Notes under the pieces: model-generated
What the model saw: the letters and a program-made list of their open reading frames with translations, nothing else
Databases searched by the model: none
Told to the model about the DNA's origin: nothing
Shown: positions 49,048-62,600 of the stretch, one piece after another
Position numbering within the stretch: position 1 is the stretch's first letter
How the letters are laid out: each line of letters opens with the position of its first letter
Translations under genes and position numbers: made by a program
Assembly (NCBI RefSeq): GCF_018406605.1
Contig: NZ_AP024545.1
Location: forward strand, 2,480,001 to 2,544,000
From: Noviluteimonas caseinilytica
GTDB lineage: Bacteria; Pseudomonadota; Gammaproteobacteria; Xanthomonadales; Xanthomonadaceae
Length of the DNA: 64,000 nucleotides
Direction: 5' to 3'

Positions 49048-50067
49048 ATGACGCAGAAGACTTTCAAGGTCGCGATCGTCGGTGCCACCGGTGCCGTCGG
49101 CGAAGTGATGTTGTCCATCCTCGCGGAACGCCAGTTCCCGGTGTCCGAAGTCGTCGCGCTCGCCAGCGCGCGCTCGGCCGGCGGCAAGGTGAAATACGGG
49201 GCGCGCGACATCCCGGTGCAGGACCTGGCCACGTTCGATCCGGCGGGCGTGGACATCGCGCTGTTCTCCGCGGGTGGGGCGACGTCGAAGGAATACGCGC
49301 CGAAGTTCGCCGCCGCGGGCGCGGTGGTGATCGACAACAGCTCGGCCTTCCGCTACGACGACGACGTGCCGCTGGTGGTGAGCGAAGTGAACCCCGACCA
49401 GGTGCGCAACCGCCCGCGCGGGATCATCGCCAATCCCAACTGCTCCACGATGCAGATGCTGGTCGCGCTCGCGCCGATCCATCGCAAGGCCGGCATCGAG
49501 CGCATCAACGTCGCCACGTACCAGTCGGTGTCGGGTGGCGGGCGTTCGGGCCTGGAAGAACTGGGCCGGCAGACCGCGGGCATCCTCAACTTCCAGGAAG
49601 CCAGGCCGGAGAAGTTCCAGGTGCAGATCGCGTTCAACCTGATCCCGCACATCGACGACTTCCAGGACAACGGCTACACGAAGGAAGAAATGAAGCTGGT
49701 GTGGGAGACGCAGAAGATCCTCGGCGACGCCGCGATCCGCGTGAACCCGACCGCCGTGCGCGTGCCGGTGTTCTACGGGCATTCCGAGGCGGTCAACGTC
49801 GAGACGCGCGAGAAGATCACGGCCGCCGAAGTGCGCGCGCTGCTGCTGGACGCGCCTGGCGTGGAAGTGGTGGACGAACCGAAGGCGGGCGGCTACCCGA
49901 CGCCGGTCACGCACGCCTCGGGCACCGACGCGGTCTACGTCGGCCGCATCCGCGACGACTACTCGCACCCGCGCGCGGTCAACCTGTGGATCGTCTCGGA
50001 CAACATCCGCAAGGGCGCCGCGCTCAACGCGGTCCAGATCGCCGAACTGGTCGCCGCCGAAGGCTGA
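49048..50067 (+). CDS. asd: Aspartate-semialdehyde dehydrogenase
   Basis: This 339-aa NADP enzyme makes aspartate semialdehyde, the substrate of DapA. The Rossmann motif is [15 protein letters not shown], the catalytic cysteine is C132 in NPNCSTMQ, and the His lies in [11 protein letters not shown]. The next gene is fimV, an asd-fimV-truA order shared with Pseudomonas. Confidence 0.97.
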   Translation: MTQKTFKVAIVGATGAVGEVMLSILAERQFPVSEVVALASARSAGGKVKYGARDIPVQDLATFDPAGVDIALFSAGGATSKEYAPKFAAAGAVVIDNSSAFRYDDDVPLVVSEVNPDQVRNRPRGIIANPNCSTMQMLVALAPIHRKAGIERINVATYQSVSGGGRSGLEELGRQTAGILNFQEARPEKFQVQIAFNLIPHIDDFQDNGYTKEEMKLVWETQKILGDAAIRVNPTAVRVPVFYGHSEAVNVETREKITAAEVRALLLDAPGVEVVDEPKAGGYPTPVTHASGTDAVYVGRIRDDYSHPRAVNLWIVSDNIRKGAALNAVQIAELVAAEG

Positions 50068-50150
50068 TCCGGGGCCGCATGTCGCACCGCGCGTTTACAC
50101 GCGCGGCAGCGCACGGCTATTGTCAGCGCGGTCCCGGGGAGGGAATCGAC

Positions 50151-52019
50151 ATGCGCGTCGCACGAATGAGCAAACCATTGCGCACGGCGTTGGGCATCGC
50201 CCTGCTGGCCCTGTCCGGGCAGGCGGCGGCGCTGGGGCTGGGCCAGATCCAGGTCAAGTCGCGGGTCGACCAGCCGCTGCTGGCCGAAATCCCCATCGTC
50301 TCCAGCGATCCGGCCGAGCTGGAACAGCTGCAGGCCCGCCTGGCCTCGCCCGACACCTTCCGCCGCATCGGCCTGGACCCGCCCACGGGCGTGGCCGCCG
50401 ACCTGCAGTTCACCGTCGCGCTGGATTCCCGCGGCCGCCCGGTCATCCGCGTCACCAGCAGCCAGCCGGTCACCCAGCCGCTGGTGACCTTCCTGGTCGA
50501 AGTGGACTGGGGCTCGGGCCAGCTGGTCCGCGAGTACTCCGCGCTGCTGGACACCCCGCGCACCGTCGCCGCGCCCGCGCAGCCGCCGATCCAGGCGCCC
50601 ACGGTCGCGCAGCCCAACATCGTGGAACGCCCGGTCGCCGCCGCGCCCGTGCCGCCGCCGGAACCGGCGCCCGCCGAGCCCGCGCCCACCGAAGCCACGC
50701 AGCCGCCGCCCGAAGCCGCGCCGCCCGAACCCGCGCCCGCCGACACCACCGCGATCGCGCCGACGCCGGCACCCGAACCGGCCCTCGCGCCGGTCGAAGC
50801 CCCGGCCCCGCCGGCACCAGCCGCATCGCCCGACAGCATCGCGGTGAATGCCGGTTCGACGCTCTCGCAACTCGCCGCACCGCTCGCCACGCGCGGCTAC
50901 ACGCTCGACCAGGCGATGCTCGCGCTGCTGCGCGCCAATCCCGACGCGTTCGTGCGCGGCAACATCAACCTGCTCAAGGCCGGCACCGTGCTGCGCGTGC
51001 CGCCGGCGCAGGACGTCGCCACGCTCAGCGCCAGCGAAGCCGCGGTCGTCGTGCGCGATCATTTGTCGCAATGGCGCGCGATGAGTGCGCCGGCGCCGCA
51101 GCCGGCGGCCGTCGCCGACACGGGCAACGAAAAGAACAACGCCGCCACGTCGACGACCCGCGCAACGCCGCGCGTCTCGCAGGCGCGGCTCGAGATCGTG
51201 CCGCCGACGACGGGCGCGAAGACACCGGGATCACGATCCGGCGCAAGCGCCGGGGGCGAGGGCGACATGCTGCGACAGGAACTGCAACAGACGAAGGAAA
51301 CGCTCGCCGCGAAGGATGCGGAAGTGGCCGACCTCAAGGCGCGCGTGGCCGAACTGGAAAAACTCCAGCAGGACCAGGCCGCGTTGCTGCAAATGAAGGA
51401 CAGCAAGCTCGCCGCCGCCGAACAGCAGCTGGCGAAGGCGAACACCGCCGCGCCGGCCACGACGGTCGCGAAGGCGCAGGCGACGCAGTCGCCGCCGGCA
51501 CCGCAGCCTGCCTCCACGCCCGCGTGGGTCTGGGGCGGGGCAGGGCTGATCGTGCTCGGCCTGCTGGCGTGGGTGTTCTCGCGCCGCCGCCGCGCCCCGG
51601 CCGAACCGGTGCTGCCGCGCCGCGCGTACGACACCGAAGCGATGGCGGCCGGCATGCCGAAGACCGCGCCGGACGACGACCTCGTCGACGACGCCTTCGA
51701 CCTCGAACCCGACGCCCCGCCCGCACCGCCGCCGCCCGCGTTCTCCGAACCCGCGCCGCGCCCGGGCCCGTCGCACTGGACCTCCGCGCCCGCAACGCTC
51801 GGCAACGCGCCGACGTGGCATGCCGGCGGCGGTGGCGTCGCCGCGCCGGTCGCGCCGGCGGTGACCGATCCGGTCACGCCCGCGCAGCAACTCGAACTCG
51901 CGCGCGCCTACCTCGACATGGGCGACGACGACGCCGCACGCGTCGTGCTGCGCGAAGTGATGGATGGCCGCGATCCGGCGGCGCGCGAGGCAGCGGCGCG
52001 GCTGTTGCGCGACCTCTGA
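50151..52019 (+). CDS. fimV: FimV-like pilus assembly/polarity protein
   Basis: This 622-aa inner-membrane protein has a signal peptide (ending near QAAA-LG), the FimV N-terminal domain ([22 protein letters not shown]), a Pro/Ala/Glu-rich linker, and a LysM-like segment (about 229-285). A coiled-coil ([36 protein letters not shown]), one TM helix (about 459-477) and an acidic cytoplasmic part follow. The C-terminal FimV domain begins near 577 ([22 protein letters not shown]). FimV organises type IV pili and twitching at the pole. It is shorter than P. aeruginosa FimV. GGGGAGGG precedes the ATG. Confidence 0.92.
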   Translation: MRVARMSKPLRTALGIALLALSGQAAALGLGQIQVKSRVDQPLLAEIPIVSSDPAELEQLQARLASPDTFRRIGLDPPTGVAADLQFTVALDSRGRPVIRVTSSQPVTQPLVTFLVEVDWGSGQLVREYSALLDTPRTVAAPAQPPIQAPTVAQPNIVERPVAAAPVPPPEPAPAEPAPTEATQPPPEAAPPEPAPADTTAIAPTPAPEPALAPVEAPAPPAPAASPDSIAVNAGSTLSQLAAPLATRGYTLDQAMLALLRANPDAFVRGNINLLKAGTVLRVPPAQDVATLSASEAAVVVRDHLSQWRAMSAPAPQPAAVADTGNEKNNAATSTTRATPRVSQARLEIVPPTTGAKTPGSRSGASAGGEGDMLRQELQQTKETLAAKDAEVADLKARVAELEKLQQDQAALLQMKDSKLAAAEQQLAKANTAAPATTVAKAQATQSPPAPQPASTPAWVWGGAGLIVLGLLAWVFSRRRRAPAEPVLPRRAYDTEAMAAGMPKTAPDDDLVDDAFDLEPDAPPAPPPPAFSEPAPRPGPSHWTSAPATLGNAPTWHAGGGGVAAPVAPAVTDPVTPAQQLELARAYLDMGDDDAARVVLREVMDGRDPAAREAAARLLRDL

Positions 52020-52801
52020 TGCGCTATGCGCTGGGCGTCGAATACGACGGCAGCGAGTTCCTCGGCTGGCAGCGCCTGAGCAAGCCCGGTGAACCGGGCG
52101 ACGACACCGTGCAGCAGGCGCTGGAAACCGCGCTGTCCACCATCGCCGATGCGCGCATCGCCACCACGTGCGCGGGCCGCACCGATGCGGGCGTGCATGC
52201 GCAATGCAACGTCGTGCACTTCGACACCGACGCTGTGCGCGATCCGCGCGGCTGGGTGCTCGGCACCACCTCGCGCCTGCCGTTGTCGGTGACGGTGCGC
52301 TGGTGCGTCCCGGTCGCCGACGATTTCAACGCGCGCTTCTCCGCGATCGCGCGCCGCTATCGCTACACGCTGCGCAACCAGCCCGTGCGCCCCGCGCTCG
52401 GTCGCCAATGGCTGAGCTGGGAGCGCGTGCCGCTCGATGCGCAGGCCATGCATGAGGCCGCGCAAGTCCTGGTCGGCGAACAGGATTTCACCGCCTTCCG
52501 CACCGTGCATTGCCAGGCCCCGCATGCGCGGCGCGACCTGCAGGCGATTTCCGTCACCCGGTCGGGGGATGACGTGGTGGTGGAGGTGCGGGCGAATGCA
52601 TTCCTGCATCACATGGTTCGCAATATCGTGGGGTCACTGCTGGTCGTGGGGCGCGGAGACCGCCCCCCGGCCTGGATCGCCGAACTGCTGGCCGGACGCG
52701 ACCGCAAGGCCGCAGGACCTACCGCGCCCTCCGCCGGGCTGGTGTTCGTCGGCCCGTTGTATCCCCCCGGCTTCGGCTTGCCCGACGAGGTGACCGCGTG
52801 A
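52019..52801 (+). CDS. truA: tRNA pseudouridine(38-40) synthase
   Basis: This 260-aa enzyme converts U38-U40 in tRNA anticodon arms to pseudouridine. The catalytic Asp is D56 in [27 protein letters not shown] and [17 protein letters not shown] are conserved. The ATG overlaps the fimV stop (TGATG) and the stop overlaps the trpF GTG (GTGA), so the four genes are tightly coupled. Confidence 0.97.
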   Translation: MRYALGVEYDGSEFLGWQRLSKPGEPGDDTVQQALETALSTIADARIATTCAGRTDAGVHAQCNVVHFDTDAVRDPRGWVLGTTSRLPLSVTVRWCVPVADDFNARFSAIARRYRYTLRNQPVRPALGRQWLSWERVPLDAQAMHEAAQVLVGEQDFTAFRTVHCQAPHARRDLQAISVTRSGDDVVVEVRANAFLHHMVRNIVGSLLVVGRGDRPPAWIAELLAGRDRKAAGPTAPSAGLVFVGPLYPPGFGLPDEVTA

Positions 52802-53463
52802 GCAAGACCCTGTTTCGCACCCGCATCAAGTTCTGCGGCATGACCCGCGCCGGCGATGTCCGCCTGGCCAGCGAACTCGGCGTGGATGCCATCGGCTTCG
52901 TGTTCGCCGAGGACAGCCCGCGCCGCCTGCAGCCGGAGGAAGCGCGCGCCATGCGCAACGCGATGGAGCCGCTGGTGGATGCGGTCGCGCTGTTCAGGGA
53001 CAACGCGCCCGACGAAGTCCGCGCGGTGATCAAGCAGGTGCGGCCGAGCCTGCTGCAGTTCCACGGGGCCGAGGACGACGCGTTCTGCCGCAGCTTCGGG
53101 CTGCCCTACATCAAGGGCATCCCGATGGTCGGGCTGGATCCGGCGCAGCGCGCGGGGCACGCGACCCAGTTGCACCTGCGCTATCCGGGGGCGGCGGCGT
53201 TCCTGTTCGACGGCCACGCCCAGGGCGAGCGGGGCGGCACCGGCCGGACCTTCGACTGGTCGCAGATCCCCACCGGGCTCGGCAAACCCTTCGTCCTGGC
53301 CGGTGGAATGAAGCCGGACAACGTCTTCGACGCGATCCACGCCACGCTCCCGTGGGGCGTGGACGTGGCCAGCGGCATCGAAAGCGCGCCCGGGATCAAG
53401 GACGGCGATAAGATGCGGCGTTTCGTCGAAGAAGTCCGTCGTGCCGACTGCCATCCAGACTGA
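52798..53463 (+). CDS. trpF: Phosphoribosylanthranilate isomerase
   Basis: This 221-aa TIM-barrel enzyme of tryptophan synthesis has the catalytic Cys in [17 protein letters not shown], the conserved Asp near LFDGHA, and GGTGRTFDW with [12 protein letters not shown]. The start is GTG 52798 overlapping the truA stop. The 3' end overlaps trpB by 23 bp, unusually long for a start-stop junction. Confidence 0.96.
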   Translation: MSKTLFRTRIKFCGMTRAGDVRLASELGVDAIGFVFAEDSPRRLQPEEARAMRNAMEPLVDAVALFRDNAPDEVRAVIKQVRPSLLQFHGAEDDAFCRSFGLPYIKGIPMVGLDPAQRAGHATQLHLRYPGAAAFLFDGHAQGERGGTGRTFDWSQIPTGLGKPFVLAGGMKPDNVFDAIHATLPWGVDVASGIESAPGIKDGDKMRRFVEEVRRADCHPD

Positions 53464-54688
53464 TCGGGTCCCCAGCCCCACCGCCCCGATCGACTACCAC
53501 CAGGTTCCAGACGCCAACGGCCACTTCGGCCGCTTCGGCGGCCGCTTCGTGGCCGAGACGTTGATGGGCCCGCTCGAAGAACTGGCGGCCGCCTACGACG
53601 AGGCGCGCGTGGATCCTGCCTTCATCGCGGAATTCGAATCGGACCTGGCGCATTACGTCGGCCGCCCGAGCCCGATCTACGAAGCGAAACACCTGTCGGC
53701 CGCGGTTGGCGGCGCGCGCATCCTGCTCAAGCGCGAAGACCTCAACCACACCGGCGCGCACAAGATCAACAACACCATCGGGCAGGCGTTGCTCGCGCGC
53801 AGGATGGGAAAGCGGCGCATCATCGCCGAGACCGGCGCGGGCCAGCATGGCGTGGCGTCGGCCACCGTCGCCGCGCGGCTCGGACTGGAATGCGTCGTCT
53901 ACATGGGCGCCACCGACATCGAGCGGCAGAAGATCAACGTCTACCGCATGCAGTTGCTCGGCGCCAAGGTCGTGCCGGTGACCAGCGGTTCGAAGACGCT
54001 CAAGGATGCGTTGAACGAAGCGATGCGCGACTGGGTCACCAACGTGGCGGACACGTTCTACATCATCGGCACCGTGGCCGGCCCGGATCCGTATCCGCGC
54101 ATGGTGCGCGACTTCAACGCCGTCGTCGGCCGCGAAGCGCGTGCGCAGATGCTCGCCGAATACGATCGCCTGCCCGATGTCGTCACCGCGTGCGTCGGCG
54201 GCGGCAGCAACGCGATCGGCATCTTCCACGCGTTCCTCAACGATCCGTCCGTGCGCATCGTCGGCGCCGAAGCCGCGGGCGACGGCATCGACACCGGACG
54301 CCACGCCGCCTCGCTCGCCGCGGGCCGCCCCGGCGTGCTGCACGGCAACCGCACCTACGTGCTGTGCGACGACGATGGCCAGATCGTCGAAACGCATTCG
54401 GTCTCCGCCGGCCTGGACTATCCCGGCGTCGGCCCCGAGCACGCGTACCTCAAGGACACCGGTCGCGCGGACTACGTCGGCATCACCGACGACGAAGCAC
54501 TCGCCGCGTTCCACCAGCTTGCGCGCACCGAGGGCATCCTCGCCGCGCTGGAATCCAGCCACGCCATCGCACAGGCGATGAAGCTCGCGCGGGAGATGCC
54601 CCGCGATGCGATCGTCCTGTGCAACCTGTCCGGGCGTGGCGACAAGGACGTGCACACCATCGCCGCGCGCGACGGCATCGCAGTTTGA
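53441..54688 (+). CDS. trpB: Tryptophan synthase beta subunit
   Basis: This 415-aa PLP enzyme joins indole and serine. The PLP lysine is K108 in [46 protein letters not shown] and the phosphate-binding [10 protein letters not shown] are present. The start is GTG 53441 inside the trpF 3' end. It is separated from trpA by a DUF3144 gene instead of being adjacent. Confidence 0.97.
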   Translation: MPTAIQTDRVPSPTAPIDYHQVPDANGHFGRFGGRFVAETLMGPLEELAAAYDEARVDPAFIAEFESDLAHYVGRPSPIYEAKHLSAAVGGARILLKREDLNHTGAHKINNTIGQALLARRMGKRRIIAETGAGQHGVASATVAARLGLECVVYMGATDIERQKINVYRMQLLGAKVVPVTSGSKTLKDALNEAMRDWVTNVADTFYIIGTVAGPDPYPRMVRDFNAVVGREARAQMLAEYDRLPDVVTACVGGGSNAIGIFHAFLNDPSVRIVGAEAAGDGIDTGRHAASLAAGRPGVLHGNRTYVLCDDDGQIVETHSVSAGLDYPGVGPEHAYLKDTGRADYVGITDDEALAAFHQLARTEGILAALESSHAIAQAMKLAREMPRDAIVLCNLSGRGDKDVHTIAARDGIAV

Positions 54689-54723
54689 ATCGACCGATTT
54701 TCCTTACCAGTGGAGTTGTTGAA

Positions 54724-55119
54724 ATGACCGACGAAACCCAGGCCCAGCCCGAACTCACCCAGTCGCAGGACGGCGCGCCGCTCGACCCGCAGTTCTTCAG
54801 CGTGGTCAACGAGTTCCTGGAACTCACCAACCGCCAGTCGCAGCAGCAGGGCCTGAAGCGCATCAGCATGGCCAGCCTGTACGCCACCGCGCGCTTCAAT
54901 TCGCACGTGTACCTGGCCAACGCCGGCAGCACGGCCGCGACCGACCGCACCAAGTTCCTCGACTACATGACCACCCTGTACCGCCGCATGCTCAACGAGC
55001 ACCTGGACGGCCTGGGCGCCGAGCGCGGCATCGACGTGGGCGAATCCGAACTCGCCGCCGATTACGCCGCCATGGCCGCCGAACAGGCCAAGGCCGCGCA
55101 GGACAGCGCGCAGTCGTAA
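54724..55119 (+). CDS. DUF3144-family protein between trpB and trpA
   Basis: This 131-aa cytoplasmic protein is mostly helical and acidic. The core FFSVVNEFLELTNRQSQQQGLKRISMASLYATARFNSHVYLA and FLDYMTTLYRRMLNEHLDGL identifies DUF3144; function unknown. Both ends are polar and low-complexity. TGGAG at 54711-54715 precedes the ATG, and trpA starts 5 bp after the stop, so it is cotranscribed with the tryptophan synthase genes. A role in that enzyme complex is only suggested by location. Confidence 0.88.
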   Translation: MTDETQAQPELTQSQDGAPLDPQFFSVVNEFLELTNRQSQQQGLKRISMASLYATARFNSHVYLANAGSTAATDRTKFLDYMTTLYRRMLNEHLDGLGAERGIDVGESELAADYAAMAAEQAKAAQDSAQS

Positions 55120-55124
55120 TCGAA

Positions 55125-55913
55125 ATGCGCCGACTCGAAGCCACGTTCTCGGCGCTGCAGAGCGCCGGGCGGAAAGCGCTGGTGCCCTTCGTCACCGCGG
55201 GCGATCCCTCGCTCGCGGCGACGGTGCCGGTGCTGCACGCGTTGGTCGCGGCCGGCGCGGACGTGCTGGAACTGGGCGTGCCGTTCTCCGACCCGATGGC
55301 GGACGGCCCGGTGATCCAGCGCAGTTCCGAACGCGCGCTCGCACGCGGCGCGGGCATGGGCTACGTGCTCGACACCGTGCGCGCGTTCCGCACCACCGAT
55401 GACCGCACGCCGGTCGTGCTGATGGGCTACCTCAATCCCGTGGAGATCCGCGGGGCCGAGGCGTTCGCGCGCGATGCGGCCGCTGCCGGCGTGGATGGCG
55501 TGCTGCTCGTCGACCTGCCGCCGGAAGAAGCGGGCGACCTGCGTGCGGCGCTCGCCGCGCACGGGCTCGCGCTGATCCTGCTGGCCTCGCCGACCACACC
55601 GGAGGCGCGCCTGCAACGGCTCGTCGACGACGCGGTGGGTTACCTCTATTTCGTGAGCTTCGCCGGCGTGACCGGGGCCGACCGGCTGGACGCGTCGGCC
55701 GCCGCCGCGCGCCTGGATGCGCTGCGCGCCGCCAGCCGCGTGCCGGTGCTCGCCGGCTTCGGCATCAAGGACGCCGCCTCCGCCGCCGCGATGGCCGCGC
55801 ACGCCGACGGCGTGGTGGTCGGCAGCGCACTGGTGGCGGCGCTGGCGGATGCCGCCGACCCGCCGGCCGCCGCGCGGGCCTTCCTCGCGCCCCTGCGCGA
55901 AGCCCTGCGCTAG
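55125..55913 (+). CDS. trpA: Tryptophan synthase alpha subunit
   Basis: This 262-aa TIM-barrel lyase cleaves indole-3-glycerol phosphate. The catalytic Glu and Asp are in [44 protein letters not shown] and [10 protein letters not shown] are conserved. Its TAG stop is the first part of TAGACT, the putative -10 of accD. Confidence 0.97.
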   Translation: MRRLEATFSALQSAGRKALVPFVTAGDPSLAATVPVLHALVAAGADVLELGVPFSDPMADGPVIQRSSERALARGAGMGYVLDTVRAFRTTDDRTPVVLMGYLNPVEIRGAEAFARDAAAAGVDGVLLVDLPPEEAGDLRAALAAHGLALILLASPTTPEARLQRLVDDAVGYLYFVSFAGVTGADRLDASAAAARLDALRAASRVPVLAGFGIKDAASAAAMAAHADGVVVGSALVAALADAADPPAAARAFLAPLREALR

Positions 55914-55941
55914 ACTGCCGCGCCCCGGTGCAAGCCGGGGC
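55911..55941 (+). promoter_or_regulatory. accD leader: -10 element and hairpin
   Basis: TAGACT (55911-55916) overlaps the trpA stop. A perfect 7-bp hairpin follows (55922-55928/55935-55941, loop TGCAAG). The hairpin would lie at the very start of an accD transcript. Confidence 0.35.
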
Positions 55942-55981
55942 CCGCGCTCCCTTGAAGAACGAACGAACGGAAGATCGCCAC

Positions 55982-56869
55982 GTGTCCTGGTTGAAGAAAC
56001 TGATGCCTTCGCGCATCCGCACCGAAGGCGGCAACAAGCGCAGCGTCCCCGAGGGCCTCTGGGAGAAATGCGATCGTTGCGGCGCGGTGCTGTATCGGCC
56101 CGAGCTCGAGGAAAACCTCGAGGTCTGCCCGAAGTGCAACTTCCACATGCCCATCCGCGCCCGCGCGCGGCTGGCCTCGCTGTTCGATCCCGGCGCGCCC
56201 ACGCGCGAGATCGGCGCCGAGCTCGGCCCGACGGACGTGCTGAAGTTCAAGGACCAGAAGAAGTATTCCGACCGCATCAAGGCCGCGCAGAAAGCCACCG
56301 GCGAGCGCGATGCGCTGATCGCGATGGAAGGCCTGATGAAGGGACGCGACCTCGTCGCCGCCTCGTTCGACTTCGCCTACATGGGCGGCTCGATGGGCTC
56401 GGTGGTGGGCGAACGCTTCACCCTCGGCGCCGAACGCGCGCTGGCATTGCGCTGCCCCTTCGTGTGCTTCTCCGCCAGCGGCGGCGCGCGCATGCAGGAA
56501 AGCCTGTTCTCGCTGATGCAGATGGCCAAGACGTCGGCCGCGCTGGCGCGCCTGCGCGCCGCGGGCCTGCCGTACGTGTCGGTGCTCACGCACCCGACGA
56601 CGGGCGGCGTGTCCGCCTCGTTCGCGATGCTGGGCGACATCAACATCGCCGAACCCGAAGCGCTGATCGGCTTCGCCGGCCCGCGCGTGATCGAACAGAC
56701 CGTGCGCGAGAAGCTGCCGGAAGGCTTCCAGCGTTCGGAATTCCTCGTCGAGCACGGCGCGATCGACCAGATCTGCGACCGCCGCGAAATGCGCGATCGC
56801 CTGTCGCACCTGCTGGCGCTGATGATGAAACAGGACGCGCCGCCGGACGACGCGGAGGCTGCTGCTTGA
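55982..56869 (+). CDS. accD: Acetyl-CoA carboxylase carboxyltransferase beta subunit
   Basis: This 295-aa subunit joins AccA in making malonyl-CoA for fatty acids. A zinc ribbon uses C30, C33, C49 and C52 (CDRC and CPKC). The carboxyltransferase part includes [41 protein letters not shown] and [21 protein letters not shown]. The start is GTG 55982 with GGAAG upstream. The stop overlaps the glmM TTG start (TTGA), suggesting coupled translation. Confidence 0.97.
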   Translation: MSWLKKLMPSRIRTEGGNKRSVPEGLWEKCDRCGAVLYRPELEENLEVCPKCNFHMPIRARARLASLFDPGAPTREIGAELGPTDVLKFKDQKKYSDRIKAAQKATGERDALIAMEGLMKGRDLVAASFDFAYMGGSMGSVVGERFTLGAERALALRCPFVCFSASGGARMQESLFSLMQMAKTSAALARLRAAGLPYVSVLTHPTTGGVSASFAMLGDINIAEPEALIGFAGPRVIEQTVREKLPEGFQRSEFLVEHGAIDQICDRREMRDRLSHLLALMMKQDAPPDDAEAAA

Positions 56870-58227
56870 GCCGGAAACATTTCGGGACCGACGGCATCCG
56901 CGGCCGGGTGGGCGAGGGCGCGATCTCGGCGGACTTCGTGCTGCGCCTGGGCAACGCCTACGGCCACGCGCTCGTGCAGGCGCAGCGCGAATCGCGCCGC
57001 GAATGGCGCAAGCCCACGGTGATCATCGGCAAGGACACGCGCATCTCGAACTACATGTTCGAAGCGGCGCTGGAAGCGGGCCTGGTCGCGGCCGGCGTCG
57101 ACGTGCAGCTGGTCGGCCCGATGCCCACGCCCGCGGTCGCGCACCTCACGCGTTCGCTGCGCGCCGATGGCGGCATCGTGATCTCCGCGTCGCACAACCC
57201 GCATTACGACAACGGCATCAAGTTCTTCTCGGCCGAAGGCGAGAAGCTCGATGACGCCACCGAGCTCGCGATCGAAGCCGCGCTCGAGAAGCCGTTCTCC
57301 ACCGTGCGCTCCGAGCGCCTCGGCAAGGCCGTGCGCACGCGCGGCGCGGTCGAGCGTTACGTGGAAGCGTGCAAGAACTCCGTGCCGAAGGGCTTCGACC
57401 TGACCGGCATGAAGATCGCGATGGACTGCGCCAACGGCGCGACGTACCAGATCGGCCCGCTCGTGCTGCGCGAACTCGGCGCGCGCGTGGATGCCATCGG
57501 CGTCGACCCGAACGGCCTGAACATCAATGACGGCGTGGGCTCCACGCATCCCGAATTCCTGGCCGAACACGTGCGCACCACCGGCGCGGACCTGGGCATC
57601 GCGTTCGACGGCGACGGCGACCGCGTGCTGTTCGTCGCCGACGATGGCACCGTGTGCGACGGCGACGACCTGCTGTACGTGCTCGCCACCGACTGGCAGG
57701 GCAGTGGCCGCCTGCGCGGCCCGCTGGTGGGCACGCTGATGACCAACTTCGGCCTCGAACAGGCGCTGGGCAAGCTCGGCATCCCGTTCGTGCGCGCGAA
57801 GGTCGGCGACCGCTACGTGCACCAGCAGCTGATCGCGCACGACGGCGTGCTGGGTGGCGAAGCCTCCGGGCATTTGCTGTGCCTGGATTGCGCGAGCACC
57901 GGCGACGGCATCGTCAGCGCGCTGCAGGTGCTCGACGTACTGCGTCGCCGCGGCGTCACGCTGCGCGAAGCGATCGCGGGCCTGCGCAAGGTGCCGCAGA
58001 AGACCATCAACGTGAAGATCGATGCCGGCGCCAAGCCGGTCGACGATCCCGTCGTGCAGGCTGCGCTCGCGCAGGCGCAGGCGGCGGTCGCCGGCCGTGG
58101 CCGCGCGTTCCTGCGACCGTCGGGCACCGAGCCCGTCGTGCGCGTCACCGTCGAGGCCGACGACGACGCGCTCATGCAATCCACCCTCGAACGACTGGCC
58201 GACGCCGTGCGCGCGGCCGCGCAATGA
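56866..58227 (+). CDS. glmM: Phosphoglucosamine mutase
   Basis: This 453-aa enzyme interconverts glucosamine-6-P and glucosamine-1-P for UDP-GlcNAc. The phosphorylated serine is S109 in ISASHNP, magnesium is bound by DGDGDR (248-253), and the phosphate-binding [11 protein letters not shown] is near the C-terminus. The start is TTG 56866, overlapping the accD stop, with GGAGG at 56854-56858. Its product feeds the pathway that includes MurB. Confidence 0.97.
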   Translation: MSRKHFGTDGIRGRVGEGAISADFVLRLGNAYGHALVQAQRESRREWRKPTVIIGKDTRISNYMFEAALEAGLVAAGVDVQLVGPMPTPAVAHLTRSLRADGGIVISASHNPHYDNGIKFFSAEGEKLDDATELAIEAALEKPFSTVRSERLGKAVRTRGAVERYVEACKNSVPKGFDLTGMKIAMDCANGATYQIGPLVLRELGARVDAIGVDPNGLNINDGVGSTHPEFLAEHVRTTGADLGIAFDGDGDRVLFVADDGTVCDGDDLLYVLATDWQGSGRLRGPLVGTLMTNFGLEQALGKLGIPFVRAKVGDRYVHQQLIAHDGVLGGEASGHLLCLDCASTGDGIVSALQVLDVLRRRGVTLREAIAGLRKVPQKTINVKIDAGAKPVDDPVVQAALAQAQAAVAGRGRAFLRPSGTEPVVRVTVEADDDALMQSTLERLADAVRAAAQ

Positions 58228-58241
58228 CCTCCGGAACGTCC

Positions 58242-59187
58242 ATGTCCACGCAAGCTCGCATTCCTACGCTCGACATCAACCGCTTCACGAACCCGACGAG
58301 CGCCGAAGACCGCGCCGCGTTCGTGTCCGAACTCGGCAACGCCTACCGCGAGTGGGGCTTCGCCGGCATCCGCAACCACGGCATCCCGCAGGCGCAGATC
58401 GATCGCGCGTACGACGTGTTCCAGCGCTTCTTCGCGCTGCCGGAAGCCACCAAGAAGCAGTACCACGTGCCGGGCGGCGGCGGTGCGCGCGGCTACACGC
58501 CGTTCGGCGTGGAAACCGCGAAGGGCGCGCAGTACTCCGACCTCAAGGAGTTCTGGCACATCGGCCGCGAGATCCCGCGCGACCACCAGTGCGCCGACGT
58601 GATGGACCCGAACCTGTGGCCGGCCGAAATCCCCGAATTCCATGACGTCGGCTACGGCCTCTACCAGGCGCTCGACAAGCTCGGCTCGCAGGTGCTCGCC
58701 GCGCTCGCGCTGCACATCGGGCTGCCGGAAGACTATTTCGTCGAAAAGACGAACTACGGCAACTCGATCCTGCGCCCGATCCACTACCCGCCGATCACCA
58801 CGCCGGACATCCCGAACGTGCGTGCCGGCGCGCACGAAGACATCAACCTGATCACGCTGCTCGTTGGCGCGAGCGCCGCGGGCCTGGAAGTGAAGTCGCG
58901 CACGGGCGAGTGGGTGCCGTTCACCTCCGACGCCGACACCATCGTCGTCAACATCGGCGACATGCTGCAGCGCCTGACGAACCACGTGTATCCGTCGACG
59001 ACGCACCGCGTGGTGAACCCGCCGGGCGAACTCGCGCGCCAGCCGCGCTACTCCACGCCGTTCTTCCTGCACCCGAACCCGGATTTCCTGATCGACGTGC
59101 TGCCGTCGTGCGTGGATGCCGACAATCCGTCGCGCTATCCGGAGGCGATCACGGCGCAGGGGTATCTCGAAGAGCGATTGCGCGAGA

Positions 59188-59201
<14 letters not shown>
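58242..59201 (+). CDS. 2-oxoglutarate/Fe(II)-dependent oxygenase (isopenicillin N synthase-like)
   Basis: This 319-aa enzyme has the facial triad H198, D200 (GAHEDINLITLLV) and H255 (TTHRVVNP), with R269 (RYSTPFF) as the likely 2-oxoglutarate ligand. The N-terminal DIOX_N domain begins IPTLDINRFTN and includes GFAGIRNHGI. Family members act on many small molecules; the substrate is unknown. ATG 58242 is preferred; ATG 58224 overlapping the glmM stop (ATGA) is an alternative. It overlaps the convergent oxidoreductase by 14 bp. Confidence 0.9.
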
Positions 59202-61476
<2,275 letters not shown>

Positions 61477-61622
61477 TCCCGTCTCCGCCTGTCGTGGCCG
61501 GCAGGATACGGCCGAGTTCGCACATCATCAAAATGAATGGGAAATCCCGGCGTTTTTTCACTCATCCATTACGTGCCAATGCCGAGATTGCACGCTCCCC
61601 GAGTCCCCCAGGTCCTGTTCCC

Positions 61623-61901
61623 ATGGTGATCCACCTGAATGCGGCGCCGCGCGACATCGACGAAGTGACTTCGGCGCGGGCCCGCGCGCTGGGCGAGTTG
61701 GCCACCGGTTTTTATCCGAACCTGGCGTGGCAGTCGGTCGAACCGCAGATGGCGAGCGACTGGAACCGCGTGCGCGGCGAGTCGCACCTGGGCTGGAACG
61801 AGGTGCGCGAGGAAGCGCACGCGGCGTGGCAGATCGCGCGCCTGAGCAAGGACACGTGCTGCAAGGATGACGCGCCGGTGAGTATGCAGTCCGCCGCCTA
61901 G
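61623..61901 (+). CDS. Small unknown protein
   Basis: This 92-aa hydrophilic protein has no signal or TM segment. ATG 61623 gives MVIHLNAAPRDIDEVTSARARALGE; an upstream in-frame ATG at 61533 cannot be excluded. The core repeats a Trp-spaced pattern (LAWQSVEPQMASDWNRVRGESHLGWNEVREEAHAAWQIA), suggesting an amphipathic helix, and it ends KDTCCKDDAPVSMQSAA. I do not recognise it. It diverges from the YdeP-like gene across 146 bp and has a good terminator. Confidence 0.65.
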   Translation: MVIHLNAAPRDIDEVTSARARALGELATGFYPNLAWQSVEPQMASDWNRVRGESHLGWNEVREEAHAAWQIARLSKDTCCKDDAPVSMQSAA

Positions 61902-61929
61902 TCTCTTGCCTTCCAGTCTTGTGAACGTC

Positions 61930-61953
61930 ATCCCCGCCAAGGCGGGGATTTTT
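61930..61953 (+). terminator. Terminator of the small unknown gene
   Basis: A 9-bp perfect stem (61930-61938/61941-61949, loop AA) is followed by TTTTG. It also resembles the outer hairpin of the dispersed repeat. Immediately after it, 61958-61985 matches the GCGTGCGT/ACGCACGC hairpin of a class 2 arm, apparently a fragment. Confidence 0.75.
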
Positions 61954-61984
61954 GTTTGCGTGCGTTACCTCGCACGCCAGCGAA

Positions 61985-62218
61985 CCCTGCGAAAGCAGGG
62001 GTCCATGGGCTTTTTTGCAAAAGCGCGCTTGAGGTGCAGTTGCGCGTCGCCCGAACCCGCGGCGGTGTAAGAATTTCTCGCCGACGTGGCGGCGAAAATT
62101 CTCACACCACCACAGGTTGGGGCATCACCTTTCGCGCTTTTTCGATCAAGGCGCCGACCATTACCTGAGGTCGCAGGCGTGCGTGTAACGCACGCACACC
62201 CCAATCATTTCTTTCGCG
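61985..62218 (-). repeat. Left arm (class 1) of palindromic element II
   Basis: The outer hairpin is CCCTGC/GCAGGG (61985-61990/61995-62000), followed by TCCATGG. The conserved hairpin (about 62068-62104) and the GCGTGCGT hairpin are present, and the inner end reads CCCCAATCATTTCTTTCGCG, the same as at 44975-44994. Confidence 0.88.
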
Positions 62219-62305
62219 GCAATCAAAAGCTGCGACTGCTTCAGGGCAAGAATCGACGTTTCCTGGACGTCGCCGCGCCTGCATCCGGCATGCGCTCTTG
62301 CTCGT
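62219..62305. other. Centre of palindromic element II
   Basis: This 87-bp segment has left end GCAATCAAAAGCTGC and right end GCGCTCTTGCTCGT. These are the complements of the right and left ends of the centre at 44995-45095, so the segment is inverted relative to its arms. Confidence 0.8.
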
Positions 62306-62543
62306 CGCGAAAGAAGTGATTGGGTTGCGCGTGCGTTACCACGCACGCCAGCGACCTTGGGAAACGGTCGGCCCCTTGATCGAAAAGGCTCGAATGGTGA
62401 TGCCCCAGCCCGTGGTGGGGTGAGAATTTTCGCCGCCACGTCGGCGAGAAATTCTTACCCCGCCGCGGGTTCGGGCGACGCGGTCTTCACCCCAGGCGGG
62501 CTTTCGCGGAAGACCATGGATCCCCGCTTCCGCGGGAATGACG
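62306..62543 (+). repeat. Right arm (class 2) of palindromic element II
   Basis: It begins CGCGAAAGAAGTGATTGGG, has the conserved hairpins and ends with CCATGGATCCCCGC and the hairpin CCCGCTTCCGCGGG. It is the most complete class 2 copy and nearly identical to 45096-45300 from the GATCGAAAAGGCTCGAATGG block onward. Confidence 0.88.
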
Positions 62544-62554
62544 AGCAAGAACAA

Positions 62555-62580
62555 AAAAGGGCCGCTTGCGCGGCCCTTTT
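62555..62580 (-). terminator. Terminator of the M3 peptidase gene
   Basis: A perfect 11-bp stem (62555-62565/62570-62580, loop TTGC) is followed on the minus strand by a T-rich tail (complement of 62553-62558). Confidence 0.8.
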
Positions 62581-62600
62581 CGTTTGCAGCGATGGGTCGG

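Noticed and set aside
61965..62204. Short reading frames within the repeat arms (also at 44687-44980, 45110-45442 and 62357-62701)
   Set aside because: They recur only because the arms recur, have no start signals, and differ at both ends. They are better explained as by-products of the repeat than as a protein family.
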